From: Duganella alba
GTDB lineage: Bacteria; Pseudomonadota; Gammaproteobacteria; Burkholderiales; Burkholderiaceae_D
Length of the DNA stretch: 64,000 nucleotides
Assembly (NCBI RefSeq): GCF_009674495.1
Contig: NZ_WKJN01000006.1
Span: 210,197-274,196 of the forward strand
Reading direction: 5' to 3'
Part shown: in pieces, positions 43,770-53,780 of the stretch
Layout: each line of letters opens with the position of its first letter
Position numbering within the stretch: the stretch's first letter is position 1
Notes under the pieces: generated by a model
Databases searched by the model: none
Seen by the model: the letters and a program-made list of their open reading frames with translations, nothing else
What the model was told of the DNA's origin: nothing
Made by a program: the position numbers and the translations under genes

Positions 43770-46091
43770 GTGCAAGAACACACTTATCCTCTTGAAGCCT
43801 GGTGCATCCGCGAGACCAGCTTTGACACCGACTCCCACTTCCTCGACGAAACGCTGTTCGCACTCGGCAACGGCTACATCGGCCTGCGCGGCACCGGCGA
43901 GGAGGGCTACAGCGGCCCGGCCGGCACCTCGCTGGACGGCACTTACCTGAATGGCTTCTACGAATCGGAGCCGATCCAGTATCCGGAAGCGGCCTACGGC
44001 CTGGCCAAGGTCAACCAGTTCATGCTGAACGTGCCGAACGCCAAGGGCATCGAGCTGTGGCTGGACGACGAGCGCTTCGATCCGCTGACCGGCACCGTGC
44101 AGAACTACGAGCGCGTGTTGGACTTCCGCACCGGTTTGCTGACGCGCGTGATTGAGTGGACTTCGCCGCAAGGCCGCAGCGTGCGCGTGCAGAGCCGCCG
44201 CCTGGTCAGCTTCGAGAACAAGCATCTGTTCGCGATTGAGTTCGCGGTGACGTCGCTGAACTTCGACGGCCGCATGCGTTTCGTGTCGGCGCTGGACGGC
44301 GCGGTGAAGAACCTGGAAGCGGGCGACGATCCACGCGTCGGTTCGGCCATCTCCGGCCCGACGCTGCACATGATCGACAGCGAGCAGGCGGACGGCTTTT
44401 CGGCGCTGGTGCAGAAGACGCACAACAGCGGCTTCACGCTGGTCAGCGCGACCGAGACGGTGCTCAGCGCCGATCTGCCGGCCGTGACCGTGCAGGATGG
44501 CCAGCGCCTGACGCAGACCTGGGAGCTGGCGGTGAACGCCGGCCAGTCGCTGACGCTGACCAAGTACGGCAGCTACTACTCGTCGCGCGACTACGAGGCG
44601 AAAGAGCTGATGTGGCGCAGCAAGGACACGCTGGCCAGCGCCAGGGCCGCAGGTTTCGACGAGCTGCGCATGGCGCAGGAACAGTACCTGGCCGACTTCT
44701 GGCAGCAGGCCGACGTGCAGATCGCCGGTGACGACGCGCTTCAGCAGGGCATGCACTTCAACCAGTTCCACCTGCTGCAATCGGTGGGCCGCGACGGCAA
44801 GACCAACATCTCCGCCAAGGGCGTGACGGGCGAGGGCTACGAAGGTCACTATTTCTGGGACACGGAAATCTACATCTTCCCGTTCTTCCTGTATTCCAAG
44901 CCGGAGATCGCGCGCAAGCTGCTGGAGTATCGCTACGCCGGCCTGCCGAAAGCCCGTGAACGCGCGCGCCAGATGTCGCACGACAAAGGCGCCCTGTACC
45001 CATGGCGCACCATCGCCGGCGAGGAGTGCTCGGCCTACTTCCCGGCCGGGACGGCGCAGTACCACATCAACGCCGATATCGCCTACTCGATCAAGACCTA
45101 TATGGAAGCCACCGACGATCAGGAATACCTGGTCAAGGCCGGCGCCGAGATCGTGATGGAAACGGCGCGCATCTGGACCGGCATCGGTTCCTACGACCGC
45201 GAGGGACGCTTCTGCATCAACCAGGTCACCGGTCCTGACGAATACACGGCGCTGGTCAACAACAACTACTACACCAACGCGATGGCGCAGATGCACCTGA
45301 ACTTCGCGGCTTCCATCGCCGAGCAGTTGCAGGCGCAGGAGCCGACCGAATTCGCGCGCATCGCCGCCGCCATGGCGCTGGACGCCAACGAGCCGGCCGC
45401 ATGGCGCCGCGCCGCGTCGCTGATGAATCTTCCATACGACGACGCGCTGCAAATCCACGCGCAGGACGACAGCTTCCTGTCCAAGAAAGTGTGGGACTTC
45501 GCCAACACGCCGAAGGAGAACTACCCGCTGCTGCTGAACTATCATCCGATGGTGATCTACCGCCATCAGGTGTGCAAGCAGGCGGACGTGGTGCTGGCGG
45601 CGCTGCTGCTCAGCGACCAGTTCTCGCTGGACGACAAGCGCCGCGACTTCGACTACTACGAGGCGGTGACCACGCACGATTCGTCGCTGTCCACCTGCAT
45701 CTTCAGCATTATCGCGGCGGAAGTTGGTTATGAGGACAAGGCCTACGACTACTTCATGGAGACCGCGCGTCTCGACCTGGACGACACGCACGGCAACACG
45801 CACTACGGCGTGCACACGGCGGCGATGGCCGGCACCTGGATGGGCGTGGCCTACGGCTTCGCCGGCATGCGTGTGGTGGGCGGCGAGCTGCACTTCGCGC
45901 CTAAGCTGCCGAAGCAGTGGCAGCACTACACCTTCAAGATCCACTTCCGCGGCGCGCTGCTGGAAGTGCACGTGCAGCCGGGCCAGGTGGAATACCGCCT
46001 GCTGCAAGGCGAGGTACTGGACTTTACCCATGGCGGCGAAGCGGTCGCGCTGACCCTGTCGCAACCGAAGCAATCGAGGAGTTTCGTATGA
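43770..46091 (+). CDS. GH65 inverting disaccharide phosphorylase (maltose/kojibiose/nigerose/trehalose type)
   Basis: 773 residues from a GTG with AAGGA 7 nt upstream; the TTG at 43743 is less likely. GH65 hallmarks: 'ETLFALGNGYIGLRG', 'EGYEGHYFWDTEIYIFPF', the general-acid Glu491 in 'VTGPDEYTALVNNNYYTN' and 'KQADVVLAALLLSDQF'. It splits an alpha-linked glucose disaccharide with phosphate to give beta-glucose 1-phosphate and glucose. The loop around 'AGEECSAYFPAGTAQYHI' that sets linkage specificity does not match a type I can name. The next gene, beta-phosphoglucomutase, overlaps by ATGA and would use the product. Cytoplasmic. Confidence 0.9.
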   Translation: MQEHTYPLEAWCIRETSFDTDSHFLDETLFALGNGYIGLRGTGEEGYSGPAGTSLDGTYLNGFYESEPIQYPEAAYGLAKVNQFMLNVPNAKGIELWLDDERFDPLTGTVQNYERVLDFRTGLLTRVIEWTSPQGRSVRVQSRRLVSFENKHLFAIEFAVTSLNFDGRMRFVSALDGAVKNLEAGDDPRVGSAISGPTLHMIDSEQADGFSALVQKTHNSGFTLVSATETVLSADLPAVTVQDGQRLTQTWELAVNAGQSLTLTKYGSYYSSRDYEAKELMWRSKDTLASARAAGFDELRMAQEQYLADFWQQADVQIAGDDALQQGMHFNQFHLLQSVGRDGKTNISAKGVTGEGYEGHYFWDTEIYIFPFFLYSKPEIARKLLEYRYAGLPKARERARQMSHDKGALYPWRTIAGEECSAYFPAGTAQYHINADIAYSIKTYMEATDDQEYLVKAGAEIVMETARIWTGIGSYDREGRFCINQVTGPDEYTALVNNNYYTNAMAQMHLNFAASIAEQLQAQEPTEFARIAAAMALDANEPAAWRRAASLMNLPYDDALQIHAQDDSFLSKKVWDFANTPKENYPLLLNYHPMVIYRHQVCKQADVVLAALLLSDQFSLDDKRRDFDYYEAVTTHDSSLSTCIFSIIAAEVGYEDKAYDYFMETARLDLDDTHGNTHYGVHTAAMAGTWMGVAYGFAGMRVVGGELHFAPKLPKQWQHYTFKIHFRGALLEVHVQPGQVEYRLLQGEVLDFTHGGEAVALTLSQPKQSRSFV

Positions 46092-46729
46092 GCCGTTTTA
46101 AAGCAGTCATATTCGATCTGGATGGTGTGATCACCGATACCGCCCACTATCACTACCTGGCGTGGAAGCAGCTGGCCGAATCGCAGGGCGTGCATTTCGA
46201 TCATGCGTTCAACGAGAATCTGAAGGGCATCGACCGCATGGGTTCCCTGGACCTGATCCTGGCTTCGTCATCGCGCACGTACACGCCGGAAGAGAAGCTG
46301 GCGCTGGCCGACACGAAAAACCTGCATTATCAGGAGCTGATCGCCACCATGTCGTCCAAGGATCTGCTGCCTGGCGCGGTGGAGGCGCTGGACGCGGTGC
46401 GTCGCGCCGGCCTGCGCATCGGCCTCGCATCGGTGAGCAAGAACGCCTTTACGGTGCTGGGGCGCCTGGGCATCACCGATAAATTCGATTACGTGGTCGA
46501 CGCGGCCACCATCGCGCGCGGCAAGCCGGACCCGGAAATCTTCCTGAAGGCCGCGCGTGAACTGGGCGTGGCGCCGGCTGATTGCCTGGGCGTGGAGGAC
46601 GCCGTGGCCGGTGTGGCGGCTATCAAGTCCGCAGGCATGTTCGCGCTGGGGATAGGACATCCCTTCGTGCTGACCGAAGCGGATGTGGTGATTACAAGTC
46701 TCAAAGAATTCAACCTCGCCGCTTACTAA
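46088..46729 (+). CDS. pgmB: Beta-phosphoglucomutase
   Basis: 213 residues of the HAD superfamily. Catalytic nucleophile and acid in 'VIFDLDGVITDTA' (D-x-D), 'KGIDRMGSLDLIL' is the beta-PGM cap signature, 'LASVSKNAF' holds the second motif, and 'GKPDPEIFLKAA' and 'GVEDAVAGVAAIKSAGM' the others. It turns beta-glucose 1-phosphate into glucose 6-phosphate through a bisphosphate intermediate. GAGGAG precedes its start, which overlaps the GH65 stop by 4 bp, showing tight coupling with the phosphorylase. Confidence 0.95.
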   Translation: MSRFKAVIFDLDGVITDTAHYHYLAWKQLAESQGVHFDHAFNENLKGIDRMGSLDLILASSSRTYTPEEKLALADTKNLHYQELIATMSSKDLLPGAVEALDAVRRAGLRIGLASVSKNAFTVLGRLGITDKFDYVVDAATIARGKPDPEIFLKAARELGVAPADCLGVEDAVAGVAAIKSAGMFALGIGHPFVLTEADVVITSLKEFNLAAY

Positions 46730-46755
46730 AATAAAAAACGCCGGAGACAAGCAGC

Positions 46756-48024
46756 ATGAAGAACAACAGAATATTATTCGCGCTATTCCTGATCTACTTT
46801 GTATTCGCCATTCTGCTCAACAGCGTCGGCACGGTGATCCTGCAAGTGATCAGCAACTACGGCGTGAGCAAGTCCGCCGCCAGCGTGCTGGAAGGCTTCA
46901 AGGATCTGCCGATCGCGGTGGTGTCGTTTCTGGTGGCGTCCTTCCTGCCGCGCGTGGGCTACAAGAAGGCGATGCTGATCGGCCTGGCCATCGTCACTGC
47001 CGCGTGCGTGGCGATGCCGCTGCTGCCGTCGTTCGCCACCACCAAGGCCTTGTTCTTCTGCGTCGGCGTGTCGTTCGCGCTGGTGAAGGTGTCGGTGTAT
47101 TCCACCCTTGGCCTGATCGCCGCCGACCGCAAGCAGCATGCCAGCACCATGAACCTGCTGGAGGGCTTCTTCATGGTCGGTGTGCTGAGCGCCTACTGGG
47201 TGTTCGGCTACTTCATCAACTCGCACGATCCGCAATCGCAAAGCTGGCTGCATACCTACTGGGTGCTGGCGGTGCTGTGCGCGGCGACTTTCCTGCTGAT
47301 CCTGTCCACGCCGTTCAACGAATCCAATGCCGCGCTGCCGGAAGGGCGCGGCATTGCGCAGGACTTCGCGGCGATGCTCAAGCTGTTCTTCAAGCCGCTG
47401 GTGTGCGTGTTCATCATCACCGCCTTCCTGTATGTGCTGATCGAACAAAGCATCGGCACCTGGCTGCCGACGTTTAACAACGAAATCCTCAAGCTGCCGG
47501 CGGCGATGAGCGTGGAAGTGACCAGCATCTTTGCTGCCTGCCTGGCCGTGGGACGCCTGTCGGCTGGCGTGTTGATGCGCAAATTGAACTGGTATCCCGT
47601 GATGAACGCCTGCGTGCTGGGCATGGGCGCCACGGTGCTGCTGGCGCTGCCGCTGACGCATGACGTGGTGGCCGATCCGTCCATCACCTGGGCCACCGCA
47701 CCGCTGGCGACGTTTTTGTTCCCGCTGATAGGCCTGTTCATGGCGCCGATCTACCCCGGCATCAACTCGGTGATGCTGAGCTCTTTGCCGAAGAATCAGC
47801 ACTCGGCGATGACCGGCCTGCTGGTGATTTTTTCAGCACTGGGCGGCACCACCGGCTCGCTGATCACCGGCTACGTGTTCGGTAACTTCAGCGGCCACTT
47901 TGCGTTCTACCTGACGCTGGTGCCGATCACCATTGTGCTGGTGATGTTGTATTTCTTCAAAAAGGCAGTCGATGACGGTGGCGGGGAGTTCGACACGACC
48001 GCTATAATCAGTGGTCAACATTAA
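46756..48024 (+). CDS. MFS sugar transporter
   Basis: 422 residues with 12 predicted membrane helices, a central loop after helix 6 ('NESNAALPEGRGIAQD'), and MFS loop motifs ('SFLPRVGYKKAMLIGL', 'AVGRLSAGVLMRKL'). It resembles the FucP/glucose-galactose permease branch. Placed between pgmB (26 bp) and lacI, it most likely carries the disaccharide across the inner membrane for GH65. Confidence 0.88.
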   Translation: MKNNRILFALFLIYFVFAILLNSVGTVILQVISNYGVSKSAASVLEGFKDLPIAVVSFLVASFLPRVGYKKAMLIGLAIVTAACVAMPLLPSFATTKALFFCVGVSFALVKVSVYSTLGLIAADRKQHASTMNLLEGFFMVGVLSAYWVFGYFINSHDPQSQSWLHTYWVLAVLCAATFLLILSTPFNESNAALPEGRGIAQDFAAMLKLFFKPLVCVFIITAFLYVLIEQSIGTWLPTFNNEILKLPAAMSVEVTSIFAACLAVGRLSAGVLMRKLNWYPVMNACVLGMGATVLLALPLTHDVVADPSITWATAPLATFLFPLIGLFMAPIYPGINSVMLSSLPKNQHSAMTGLLVIFSALGGTTGSLITGYVFGNFSGHFAFYLTLVPITIVLVMLYFFKKAVDDGGGEFDTTAIISGQH

Positions 48025-48034
48025 ACTTTAGACC

Positions 48035-49039
48035 ATGAATCTCGCTCATCTCGCAAATCACCTTGGCATGTCCAAGACGACGGTGAGTCGGGCGTTAAAC
48101 GGTTACCCCGAAGTGAATGTGCGCACCCGGGAGCGGGTGCTGAAGGCGGCCAAGGAGGTTGGCTACCAGCCGAATCCGATGGCGCGTTCGCTGGCGCTGG
48201 GACGCACCAATGTCTTCGGCATCATCTATCCGCTGCTGCCGACGGACCTGGGCGATCCGATGTTCCTCGACGTGGTGGCCGGCATGTCGGCCGCGCTGGA
48301 AGAGGTCAACAAGAACCTGATCATCGCGCCGGTGTCGCCGGCGGCGGAGCAGCCTGCGTACCAGCAGATCGTGCGCGGACGGCGCGTCGATGGCCTGGTG
48401 GTTGGGCGCACGCTGGTGCGCGACGAGCGCATCGCCTTTCTGAGCAAGGTCAAATTCCCTTTTGTCGCCCATGGACGCACGGAGCTCAATGCGCCGTATG
48501 CGTGGTTCGACTATGACAATGAGGCAGGCATCCGCATCGCGATGGAGCGCTTGCTGGGATTGGGCCACCAGCGCGTGGCGCTCATCAGCGCGCCGCTGGA
48601 CCTGAACTTCGCGCGGCAGCGCAAGGACAGCTTTGTCGCTGTCTTGTCGGCGGCAGGCTTGAACGCCGATCCGCGCTACCTGATCGATAACACGCTGGAC
48701 CGCCGCAGCGGCTACCAGGCCATGCAGCAATTGCTGGGCTGCTCGCCGCGTCCGACGGCGGTCATCGTCGACAACCACCTGTCCGGCGTCGGTGCGGTGC
48801 GGGCGCTGCTGGATGCGGGCGTGGAGATCGGCAAAGACATCTCCGTCATCGTCTGGGGCAGCATGGCCGACACGCTGGCCGGCGCCCACGTCACCACCAT
48901 CGACCAGCCATCCCCTCGCAAAGCCGGCGCCCGCATGGTCGAAATGCTGCTGGCCCTGGCCGATGGCGCCCCCGCCAGCGACCTGCATGAACTGTGGCAG
49001 CCAGTCCTGCTGGAAGGTACGACGGTCGGTCCTGCTTAG
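48035..49039 (+). CDS. LacI family transcriptional regulator (second)
   Basis: 334 residues. The DNA-binding domain starts right at the N-terminus ('NLAHLANHLGMSKTTVSRAL') with hinge 'NPMARSLALGRTN', then the effector domain ('DGLVVGRTLVRDERIAFL', 'VIVDNHLSGVGAV'). It is 10 bp from the MFS gene and so in the GH65 operon. Having two LacI proteins in one locus suggests one controls uptake and the other catabolism, or that one acts in trans on the GH30 operon. Its stop overlaps the convergent RidA-like gene by 4 bp. Confidence 0.9.
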   Translation: MNLAHLANHLGMSKTTVSRALNGYPEVNVRTRERVLKAAKEVGYQPNPMARSLALGRTNVFGIIYPLLPTDLGDPMFLDVVAGMSAALEEVNKNLIIAPVSPAAEQPAYQQIVRGRRVDGLVVGRTLVRDERIAFLSKVKFPFVAHGRTELNAPYAWFDYDNEAGIRIAMERLLGLGHQRVALISAPLDLNFARQRKDSFVAVLSAAGLNADPRYLIDNTLDRRSGYQAMQQLLGCSPRPTAVIVDNHLSGVGAVRALLDAGVEIGKDISVIVWGSMADTLAGAHVTTIDQPSPRKAGARMVEMLLALADGAPASDLHELWQPVLLEGTTVGPA

Positions 49040-49428
49040 ACTATTACGGTCGCTTCAATTTCAAACAGCATGCCGCCGAGCGCGAGTCGAGATACGGGGA
49101 TCAGGGTGCAAGCTGGCGCCGGGTGTTCGCCCCACGCTGCGCGCAAGGCGCTGCTGAAGATGTGCAGGCGTTCTTCGCTATGGTCGACGATTAGCGCGGT
49201 TACTTTCGCGATGTTCCACAGGTTTGCATCCGCAGCTTGCACGGCGGTTTGCAGGTTGCCGAGCGCTTGCTGGACTTGGGTGGTGAAGTCTTCACACAGA
49301 ACGCCGTTTTCGTCTTCGCCGCCTTGGCCGGCAATGTAGATGATGCGCGCGGGCGCTTCAACGATGACGACGTGGCTGTAGCCATTGGGACGCGGGTCGT
49401 ATAAACCGGTAGGGTTGATGAATTTCAT
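49036..49428 (-). CDS. RidA/YjgF-family protein lacking the catalytic Arg
   Basis: 130 residues of the Rid fold: 'YIAGQGGEDENG', 'QVQQALGNLQTAVQAADANL', 'NIAKVTALIVDH' and 'FEIEATVIV'. RidA enzymes that hydrolyse 2-aminoacrylate and other imines carry Arg in 'PARS'; here the place reads 'PACTLIPVSRLA' with Cys107, so it belongs to an Arg-less Rid group and probably lacks classical imine deaminase activity. The conserved Glu125 is kept. Its promoter, divergent from soxR, shows the 19-bp spacer and SoxR-type dyad, implying redox-stress induction. A protective chaperone or thiol role is possible. Confidence 0.88.
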   Translation of the reverse strand: MKFINPTGLYDPRPNGYSHVVIVEAPARIIYIAGQGGEDENGVLCEDFTTQVQQALGNLQTAVQAADANLWNIAKVTALIVDHSEERLHIFSSALRAAWGEHPAPACTLIPVSRLALGGMLFEIEATVIV

Positions 49429-49457
49429 GGTGTCCTTTGAGCGGTGAATGTGCAGAC

Positions 49458-49488
49458 ACTATAAAATCTCAACTTAACTTGAGGTCAA
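49458..49488 (-). promoter_or_regulatory. SoxR-type promoter of the RidA-like gene
   Basis: On the minus strand: -35 TTGACC (49488-49483), a 19-bp spacer and -10 TATAGT (49463-49458). The 16-bp dyad at 49468-49483 (plus strand CTCAACTTAACTTGAG) lies in the spacer. It closely matches the known soxS-type SoxR box, CCTCAAGTTAACTTGAGG. Overlong 19-bp spacers with the dyad inside are the hallmark of MerR-family activation by DNA twisting. The soxR gene is divergent. Confidence 0.8.
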
Positions 49489-49497
49489 GGATATTTG

Positions 49498-49944
49498 ATG
49501 ACAACTCCACCGAAAATACTCGGAGTAGGCGAGCTGGCGGAACGCGCCGGCGTTGCCGTCTCCGCGCTGCATTTTTATGAAGCCAAGGGCTTGATTCATT
49601 CCGTGCGCAGCAGCGGAAACCAGCGGCGTTATGCGCGCTCGGTGTTACGCCGGCTGGCCGTCATCAAGGTGGCGCAGCGCGTCGGCCTGCCGCTGGCGGA
49701 CATCGCGCAGGCGCTCAACGCGCTGCCATCCGGCCGCACACCCACCGTGGCCGACTGGCGCCGCCTGTCCGCGGCGTGGAAAAAGGAACTCGAAGAACGC
49801 ATCACCACACTGACGCAATTACGCGATCAGCTGGACGGCTGCATCGGCTGCGGATGCCTATCGCTGAAGGCCTGCCCGTTACGCAATGCCGGTGACGCAC
49901 TGGCCGATCAGGGCGCAGGACCGCATTTTGTAGAGGGAAACTAG
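49498..49944 (+). CDS. soxR: SoxR redox-sensing MerR-family activator
   Basis: 148 residues from the ATG with AAGGA 7 nt upstream. MerR helix-turn-helix '[20 protein letters not shown]' and '[19 protein letters not shown]', dimerisation helix, and the [2Fe-2S] cluster motif C-x2-C-x-C-x5-C in '[17 protein letters not shown]', which is specific to SoxR. It is oxidised by redox-cycling compounds or superoxide and then activates its targets. The only visible target here is the divergent RidA-like gene. Confidence 0.95.
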   Translation: MTTPPKILGVGELAERAGVAVSALHFYEAKGLIHSVRSSGNQRRYARSVLRRLAVIKVAQRVGLPLADIAQALNALPSGRTPTVADWRRLSAAWKKELEERITTLTQLRDQLDGCIGCGCLSLKACPLRNAGDALADQGAGPHFVEGN

Positions 49945-50057
49945 CTGATGAAAAGCGATCTATCTAACGTACTGGCGGCATCGGACGGCATGATTGGTCG
50001 CTTCCGCAGGTTTGCTGGGGTAGAGTGGGAGTATTTTCCATCATTCCACGCGATCGC

Positions 50058-50453
50058 ATGAAACCTCATCTCGGTTATGCCACCATGGCGCTTCTGATCA
50101 GCGGCTGCGCCAGCATGCCGCCGCCGGTGGTGCTGGAAAACACCGGTACGGAATTTCCGACCATGTGCATGCTGCTGCAGCCGGACGGCAGCTTGATCTT
50201 CCGTGGCGGCTTCGCATTTTATAACCCAGGCACATGGCGGCGCGCCGACAACGATGTGTTGACCATCACGCTGGGCGGAACCGAACAATTTCCCACGCCG
50301 GTCTTCAAGGAACAACTGCCGAAACACATCGGCGGCCTGCTCGGTTTTGACGAGAAGCGACGGGAGATTACCTATCGCTTCGACGCCAAAACCGAGTTCC
50401 TCAACTTCGGCAACTTCTACTTCTACCGCGCGACAAGCTGCCACGCTTCCTGA
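50058..50453 (+). CDS. Small lipoprotein of unknown function
   Basis: 131 residues from the ATG at 50058. A short n-region and hydrophobic stretch end in a lipobox L-I-S-G-C ('ATMALLISGCASMPPP'), so the Cys would be lipidated and the protein anchored in the outer membrane or inner membrane. The rest is about 110 residues with beta-like pattern ('GSLIFRGGFAFYNPGTW', 'FLNFGNFYFYRATS') and no family I recognise. It ends 1 bp before the convergent IcmF stop. Confidence 0.7.
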   Translation: MKPHLGYATMALLISGCASMPPPVVLENTGTEFPTMCMLLQPDGSLIFRGGFAFYNPGTWRRADNDVLTITLGGTEQFPTPVFKEQLPKHIGGLLGFDEKRREITYRFDAKTEFLNFGNFYFYRATSCHAS

Positions 50454-50454
50454 C

Positions 50455-53400
50455 CTACATATTGCGGCGATACTGGCCGCCGACTTCGAACAGCGCGGTG
50501 GTGATCTGGCCGAGTGAGCAGACGCGGACGGCGTCCATCAGCTTGTCGAACACGTTGGCGTTGTCGATGGCGGCTTGCTGCAACGCGGCCAGCGCTTGCG
50601 GCGCTTCGGCGGCGTGACGCGTGTGGAAGTCCTCCAGACGCTTGAGCTGCGATTGCTTTTCGTCGTCGGTGGAACGCGCCAGTTCGATCTGCTGCGGCGC
50701 TTCCACGCCCTTCGGATTGCGGAAGGTGTTGACGCCGATGATGGGCAGCGTGCCGTCGTGCTTCTGGTGTTCGTACAGCATCGACTCTTCCTGGATCTTG
50801 CCGCGCTGGTAGCCGGTTTCCATGGCGCCCAGCACGCCGCCACGCTCGGCGATGCGTTCGAATTCCTGCAGCACAGCTTCTTCCACCATGTCGGTCAGTT
50901 CGTCCATGATGAACGAGCCCTGGTTTGGATTCTCGTTCTTGGCCAGGCCCCATTCGCGGTTGATGATCAGCTGGATCGCCAGTGCGCGGCGCACCGATTC
51001 GTCGGTCGGCGTGGTGATGGCTTCGTCGTAGGCGTTGGTGTGCAGTGAGTTGCAGTTGTCGTAAATCGCGATCAGCGCCTGCAGCGTGGTGCGGATGTCA
51101 TTGAAGTCGATCTCCTGCGCGTGCAGCGAGCGGCCCGAGGTCTGCACGTGGTACTTGAGCTTTTGCGAGCGGTCGTTGGCGCCGTATTTGTCGCGCATCG
51201 CCACGGCCCAGATGCGGCGGGCGACGCGGCCCAGCACCGTGTATTCCGGGTCCATGCCGTTCGAGAAGAAGAACGACAAATTCGGCGCGAAGTCGTCGAT
51301 GTGCATGCCGCGCGCCAGGTAGGCTTCGACAAACGTGAAGCCGTTCGACAGCGTGAACGCCAGCTGCGAGATCGGGTTCGCGCCCGCTTCGGCGATGTGG
51401 TAGCCGGAGATCGACACGGAGTAGAAGTTGCGCACCTGGTGGTGGACGAAGTATTCCTGGATATCGCCCATCACTTTCAGCGAGAATTCCGTCGAGAAGA
51501 TGCAGGTGTTCTGGCCCTGGTCTTCCTTCAGGATGTCCGCCTGCACGGTGCCGCGCACGTTTTGCAGTACCCAGGCCTTGATCTTGGCTGCTTCGTCGGC
51601 GCTTGGCTGGCGTTTGTTCTCTTCGACGAATTTGTCCACCTGCTGGTCGATGGCGGTGTTCATGAACATCGCCAGGATGGTCGGCGCCGGGCCGTTGATG
51701 GTCATCGAGACCGAGGTGCTCGGGCTGCACAGGTTGAAGCCGTCGTACAGCACCTTCATGTCGTCCAGCGTGGCGATGGAGACGCCGGAGTTGCCGACCT
51801 TGCCGTAGATGTCCGGCCGCAACGCCGGGTCGGCGCCGTACAGGGTGACCGAGTCGAATGCGGTCGACAGACGCTTGGCGTCCATGCCGGTAGAGACCAG
51901 CTTGAAGCGGCGGTTGGTGCGGAAGGCGTCGCCTTCGCCGGCGAACATGCGGGTTGGATCTTCGCCTTCGCGCTTGAAGGCGAACACGCCGGCGGTGAAG
52001 GGGAAGGAGCCAGGCACGTTTTCCAGCATCAGGAAGCGCAGGATTTCGCCATGGTCTTCGTAGCGCGGCAGCGCGACCTTGCGGATGCGGGTGCCGGACA
52101 GCGTGTGTTGCACCAGGCGCGTGCGGATCTCCTTGTCGCGGATTTTGACCACGTAGTCATCGCCGGCGTAGGCGGCCTGCATGTCGGGCCATTGCGCCAG
52201 CAGCTTGCGGGCGCCGGCATCCATCTCGGCATCGCGTTCGGCGATCAGGTCGTCGAAGTCGGCGGACTTGTGGGCGATGGCCAGCATGCGTTTGGATTCG
52301 CTCAGTTGCTGGCGTTCGCGCGCCAGCGTGACCTGCTTGCGCGTGAAGCGGTGGTAGCCGCGCACGGTGTCGGCGATCTCCGCGAGGTAGCGCGCGCGGG
52401 CCGGCGGCACGATGACGTTCTTGCCGCTGGAGTGGTGCACGTCCGTTGCCAGCAGCTTGCCTGCCTGCGCCTTCAGGCCGAATTGCGCCAGCTTGGGCAG
52501 CAGGCCTTGATACAGCGCCGTCACGCCATCGTCGTTGAAGCGCGAGGCCTGCGTGCCGTAGACCGGCATTTCTTCCGGGCGCTTGCTCCACAGTTCGCGG
52601 TTGCGCTGGTACTGCTTGGCGACGTCACGCAGCGCGTCCTGCGCGCCCTTGCGGTCGAACTTGTTGATGGCGATGAAGTCGGCGAAATCGAGCATGTCGA
52701 TTTTTTCAAGCTGCGAAGCGGCGCCGAATTCGGGCGTCATCACGTACATCGACACATCGACGTGCGGCACGATGGCGGCGTCGCCCTGGCCGATGCCGGA
52801 GGTTTCGACGATCACCAGGTCGAAGCCCGCCACCTTGCAGGCGGCGATGACGTCGGGCAGCGCCTGCGAAATCTCGGAGCCCGCTTCGCGCGTGGCCAAA
52901 GAGCGCATGAACACGCGGGCCTGGCCGGCCCACGGATTGATGGCGTTCATGCGAATGCGGTCACCCAGCAGCGCGCCGCCGGATTTGCGGCGGGATGGGT
53001 CGATGGAGATGATGGCGATGTTCAGCGTGTCGCCCTGGTCCAGACGGATGCGGCGTATCAGTTCATCGGTCAGCGAGGACTTGCCGGCGCCGCCGGTGCC
53101 GGTGATGCCCAGCGTGGGCACCGGCAGGTCTTCAGCGGCGGCCAGCAGGTCGGCGCGCAGCGTTGGCGAGGCTTTTTCGTTTTCGAGCGCGGTGATCAGC
53201 TGCGCCAGCGGGCGGTGGCGCGCGGCGATGTCGCCTTCGCGCAGCGGCGCCAGCGTGGTTGGCGAGTAGTGCGACAGGTCGATGTCGCACTGCTGCACCA
53301 TCCACTGGATCATGCCGACCAGGCCCATGCGCTGGCCGTCTTCCGGGCTGAAGATTTTGGTGACGCCGTAAGCGTGCAGCTCTTCGATCTCGCTTGGGAC

Positions 53401-53742
53401 GATGACGCCGCCGCCGCCGCCAAACACCTTGATGTGCGCGCCGCCGCGCTGGCGCAGCAGGTCGATCATGTACTTGAAGTATTCGACGTGGCCGCCCTGG
53501 TAGCTGGAGATGGCGATGCCCTGTACGTCTTCCGCCAGCGCGGCGGTGACCACTTCGTCCACCGAGCGGTTATGGCCGAGGTGGACGACTTCCACGCCGT
53601 TCGATTGCAGGATGCGGCGCATGATGTTGATCGAGGCGTCGTGGCCGTCGAACAGCGAGGCGGCGGTGACGAAGCGAACCTTGTTCTGCACGCGCGGCTC
53701 GTCCGCGACGGCCGCGATTTTCGGAGTCGAGAGATCGTTCAT
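50455..53742 (-). CDS. icmF: Fused isobutyryl-CoA mutase IcmF (B12-binding, G-protein chaperone and mutase domains)
   Basis: 1095 residues, the usual IcmF length. The N-terminal cobalamin-binding domain has D-G-H (His34) in '[13 protein letters not shown]'. A MeaI-type GTPase follows with P-loop '[13 protein letters not shown]' (about 210-223) and '[13 protein letters not shown]'; the C-terminal half is the acyl-CoA mutase barrel ('[20 protein letters not shown]', '[10 protein letters not shown]'-type '[15 protein letters not shown]'). It interconverts isobutyryl-CoA and n-butyryl-CoA and, in characterised members, isovaleryl- and pivalyl-CoA. A LiuR-like site and a TATAAT lie upstream, linking it with branched-chain amino acid catabolism. 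Confidence 0.95.
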   Translation of the reverse strand: MNDLSTPKIAAVADEPRVQNKVRFVTAASLFDGHDASINIMRRILQSNGVEVVHLGHNRSVDEVVTAALAEDVQGIAISSYQGGHVEYFKYMIDLLRQRGGAHIKVFGGGGGVIVPSEIEELHAYGVTKIFSPEDGQRMGLVGMIQWMVQQCDIDLSHYSPTTLAPLREGDIAARHRPLAQLITALENEKASPTLRADLLAAAEDLPVPTLGITGTGGAGKSSLTDELIRRIRLDQGDTLNIAIISIDPSRRKSGGALLGDRIRMNAINPWAGQARVFMRSLATREAGSEISQALPDVIAACKVAGFDLVIVETSGIGQGDAAIVPHVDVSMYVMTPEFGAASQLEKIDMLDFADFIAINKFDRKGAQDALRDVAKQYQRNRELWSKRPEEMPVYGTQASRFNDDGVTALYQGLLPKLAQFGLKAQAGKLLATDVHHSSGKNVIVPPARARYLAEIADTVRGYHRFTRKQVTLARERQQLSESKRMLAIAHKSADFDDLIAERDAEMDAGARKLLAQWPDMQAAYAGDDYVVKIRDKEIRTRLVQHTLSGTRIRKVALPRYEDHGEILRFLMLENVPGSFPFTAGVFAFKREGEDPTRMFAGEGDAFRTNRRFKLVSTGMDAKRLSTAFDSVTLYGADPALRPDIYGKVGNSGVSIATLDDMKVLYDGFNLCSPSTSVSMTINGPAPTILAMFMNTAIDQQVDKFVEENKRQPSADEAAKIKAWVLQNVRGTVQADILKEDQGQNTCIFSTEFSLKVMGDIQEYFVHHQVRNFYSVSISGYHIAEAGANPISQLAFTLSNGFTFVEAYLARGMHIDDFAPNLSFFFSNGMDPEYTVLGRVARRIWAVAMRDKYGANDRSQKLKYHVQTSGRSLHAQEIDFNDIRTTLQALIAIYDNCNSLHTNAYDEAITTPTDESVRRALAIQLIINREWGLAKNENPNQGSFIMDELTDMVEEAVLQEFERIAERGGVLGAMETGYQRGKIQEESMLYEHQKHDGTLPIIGVNTFRNPKGVEAPQQIELARSTDDEKQSQLKRLEDFHTRHAAEAPQALAALQQAAIDNANVFDKLMDAVRVCSLGQITTALFEVGGQYRRNM

Positions 53743-53780
53743 TGGTGTCCCTAATAATATTTTTTGTCGATTATATGACG

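Noticed and set aside
42561..46073. 1170-codon open frame on the minus strand
   Set aside because: Antisense to lacI and the GH65 gene; low-complexity translation.
48003..48008. TATAAT just before the second lacI gene
   Set aside because: It lies inside the end of the MFS coding sequence and has no -35 at a workable distance; lacI is more simply read from the operon.
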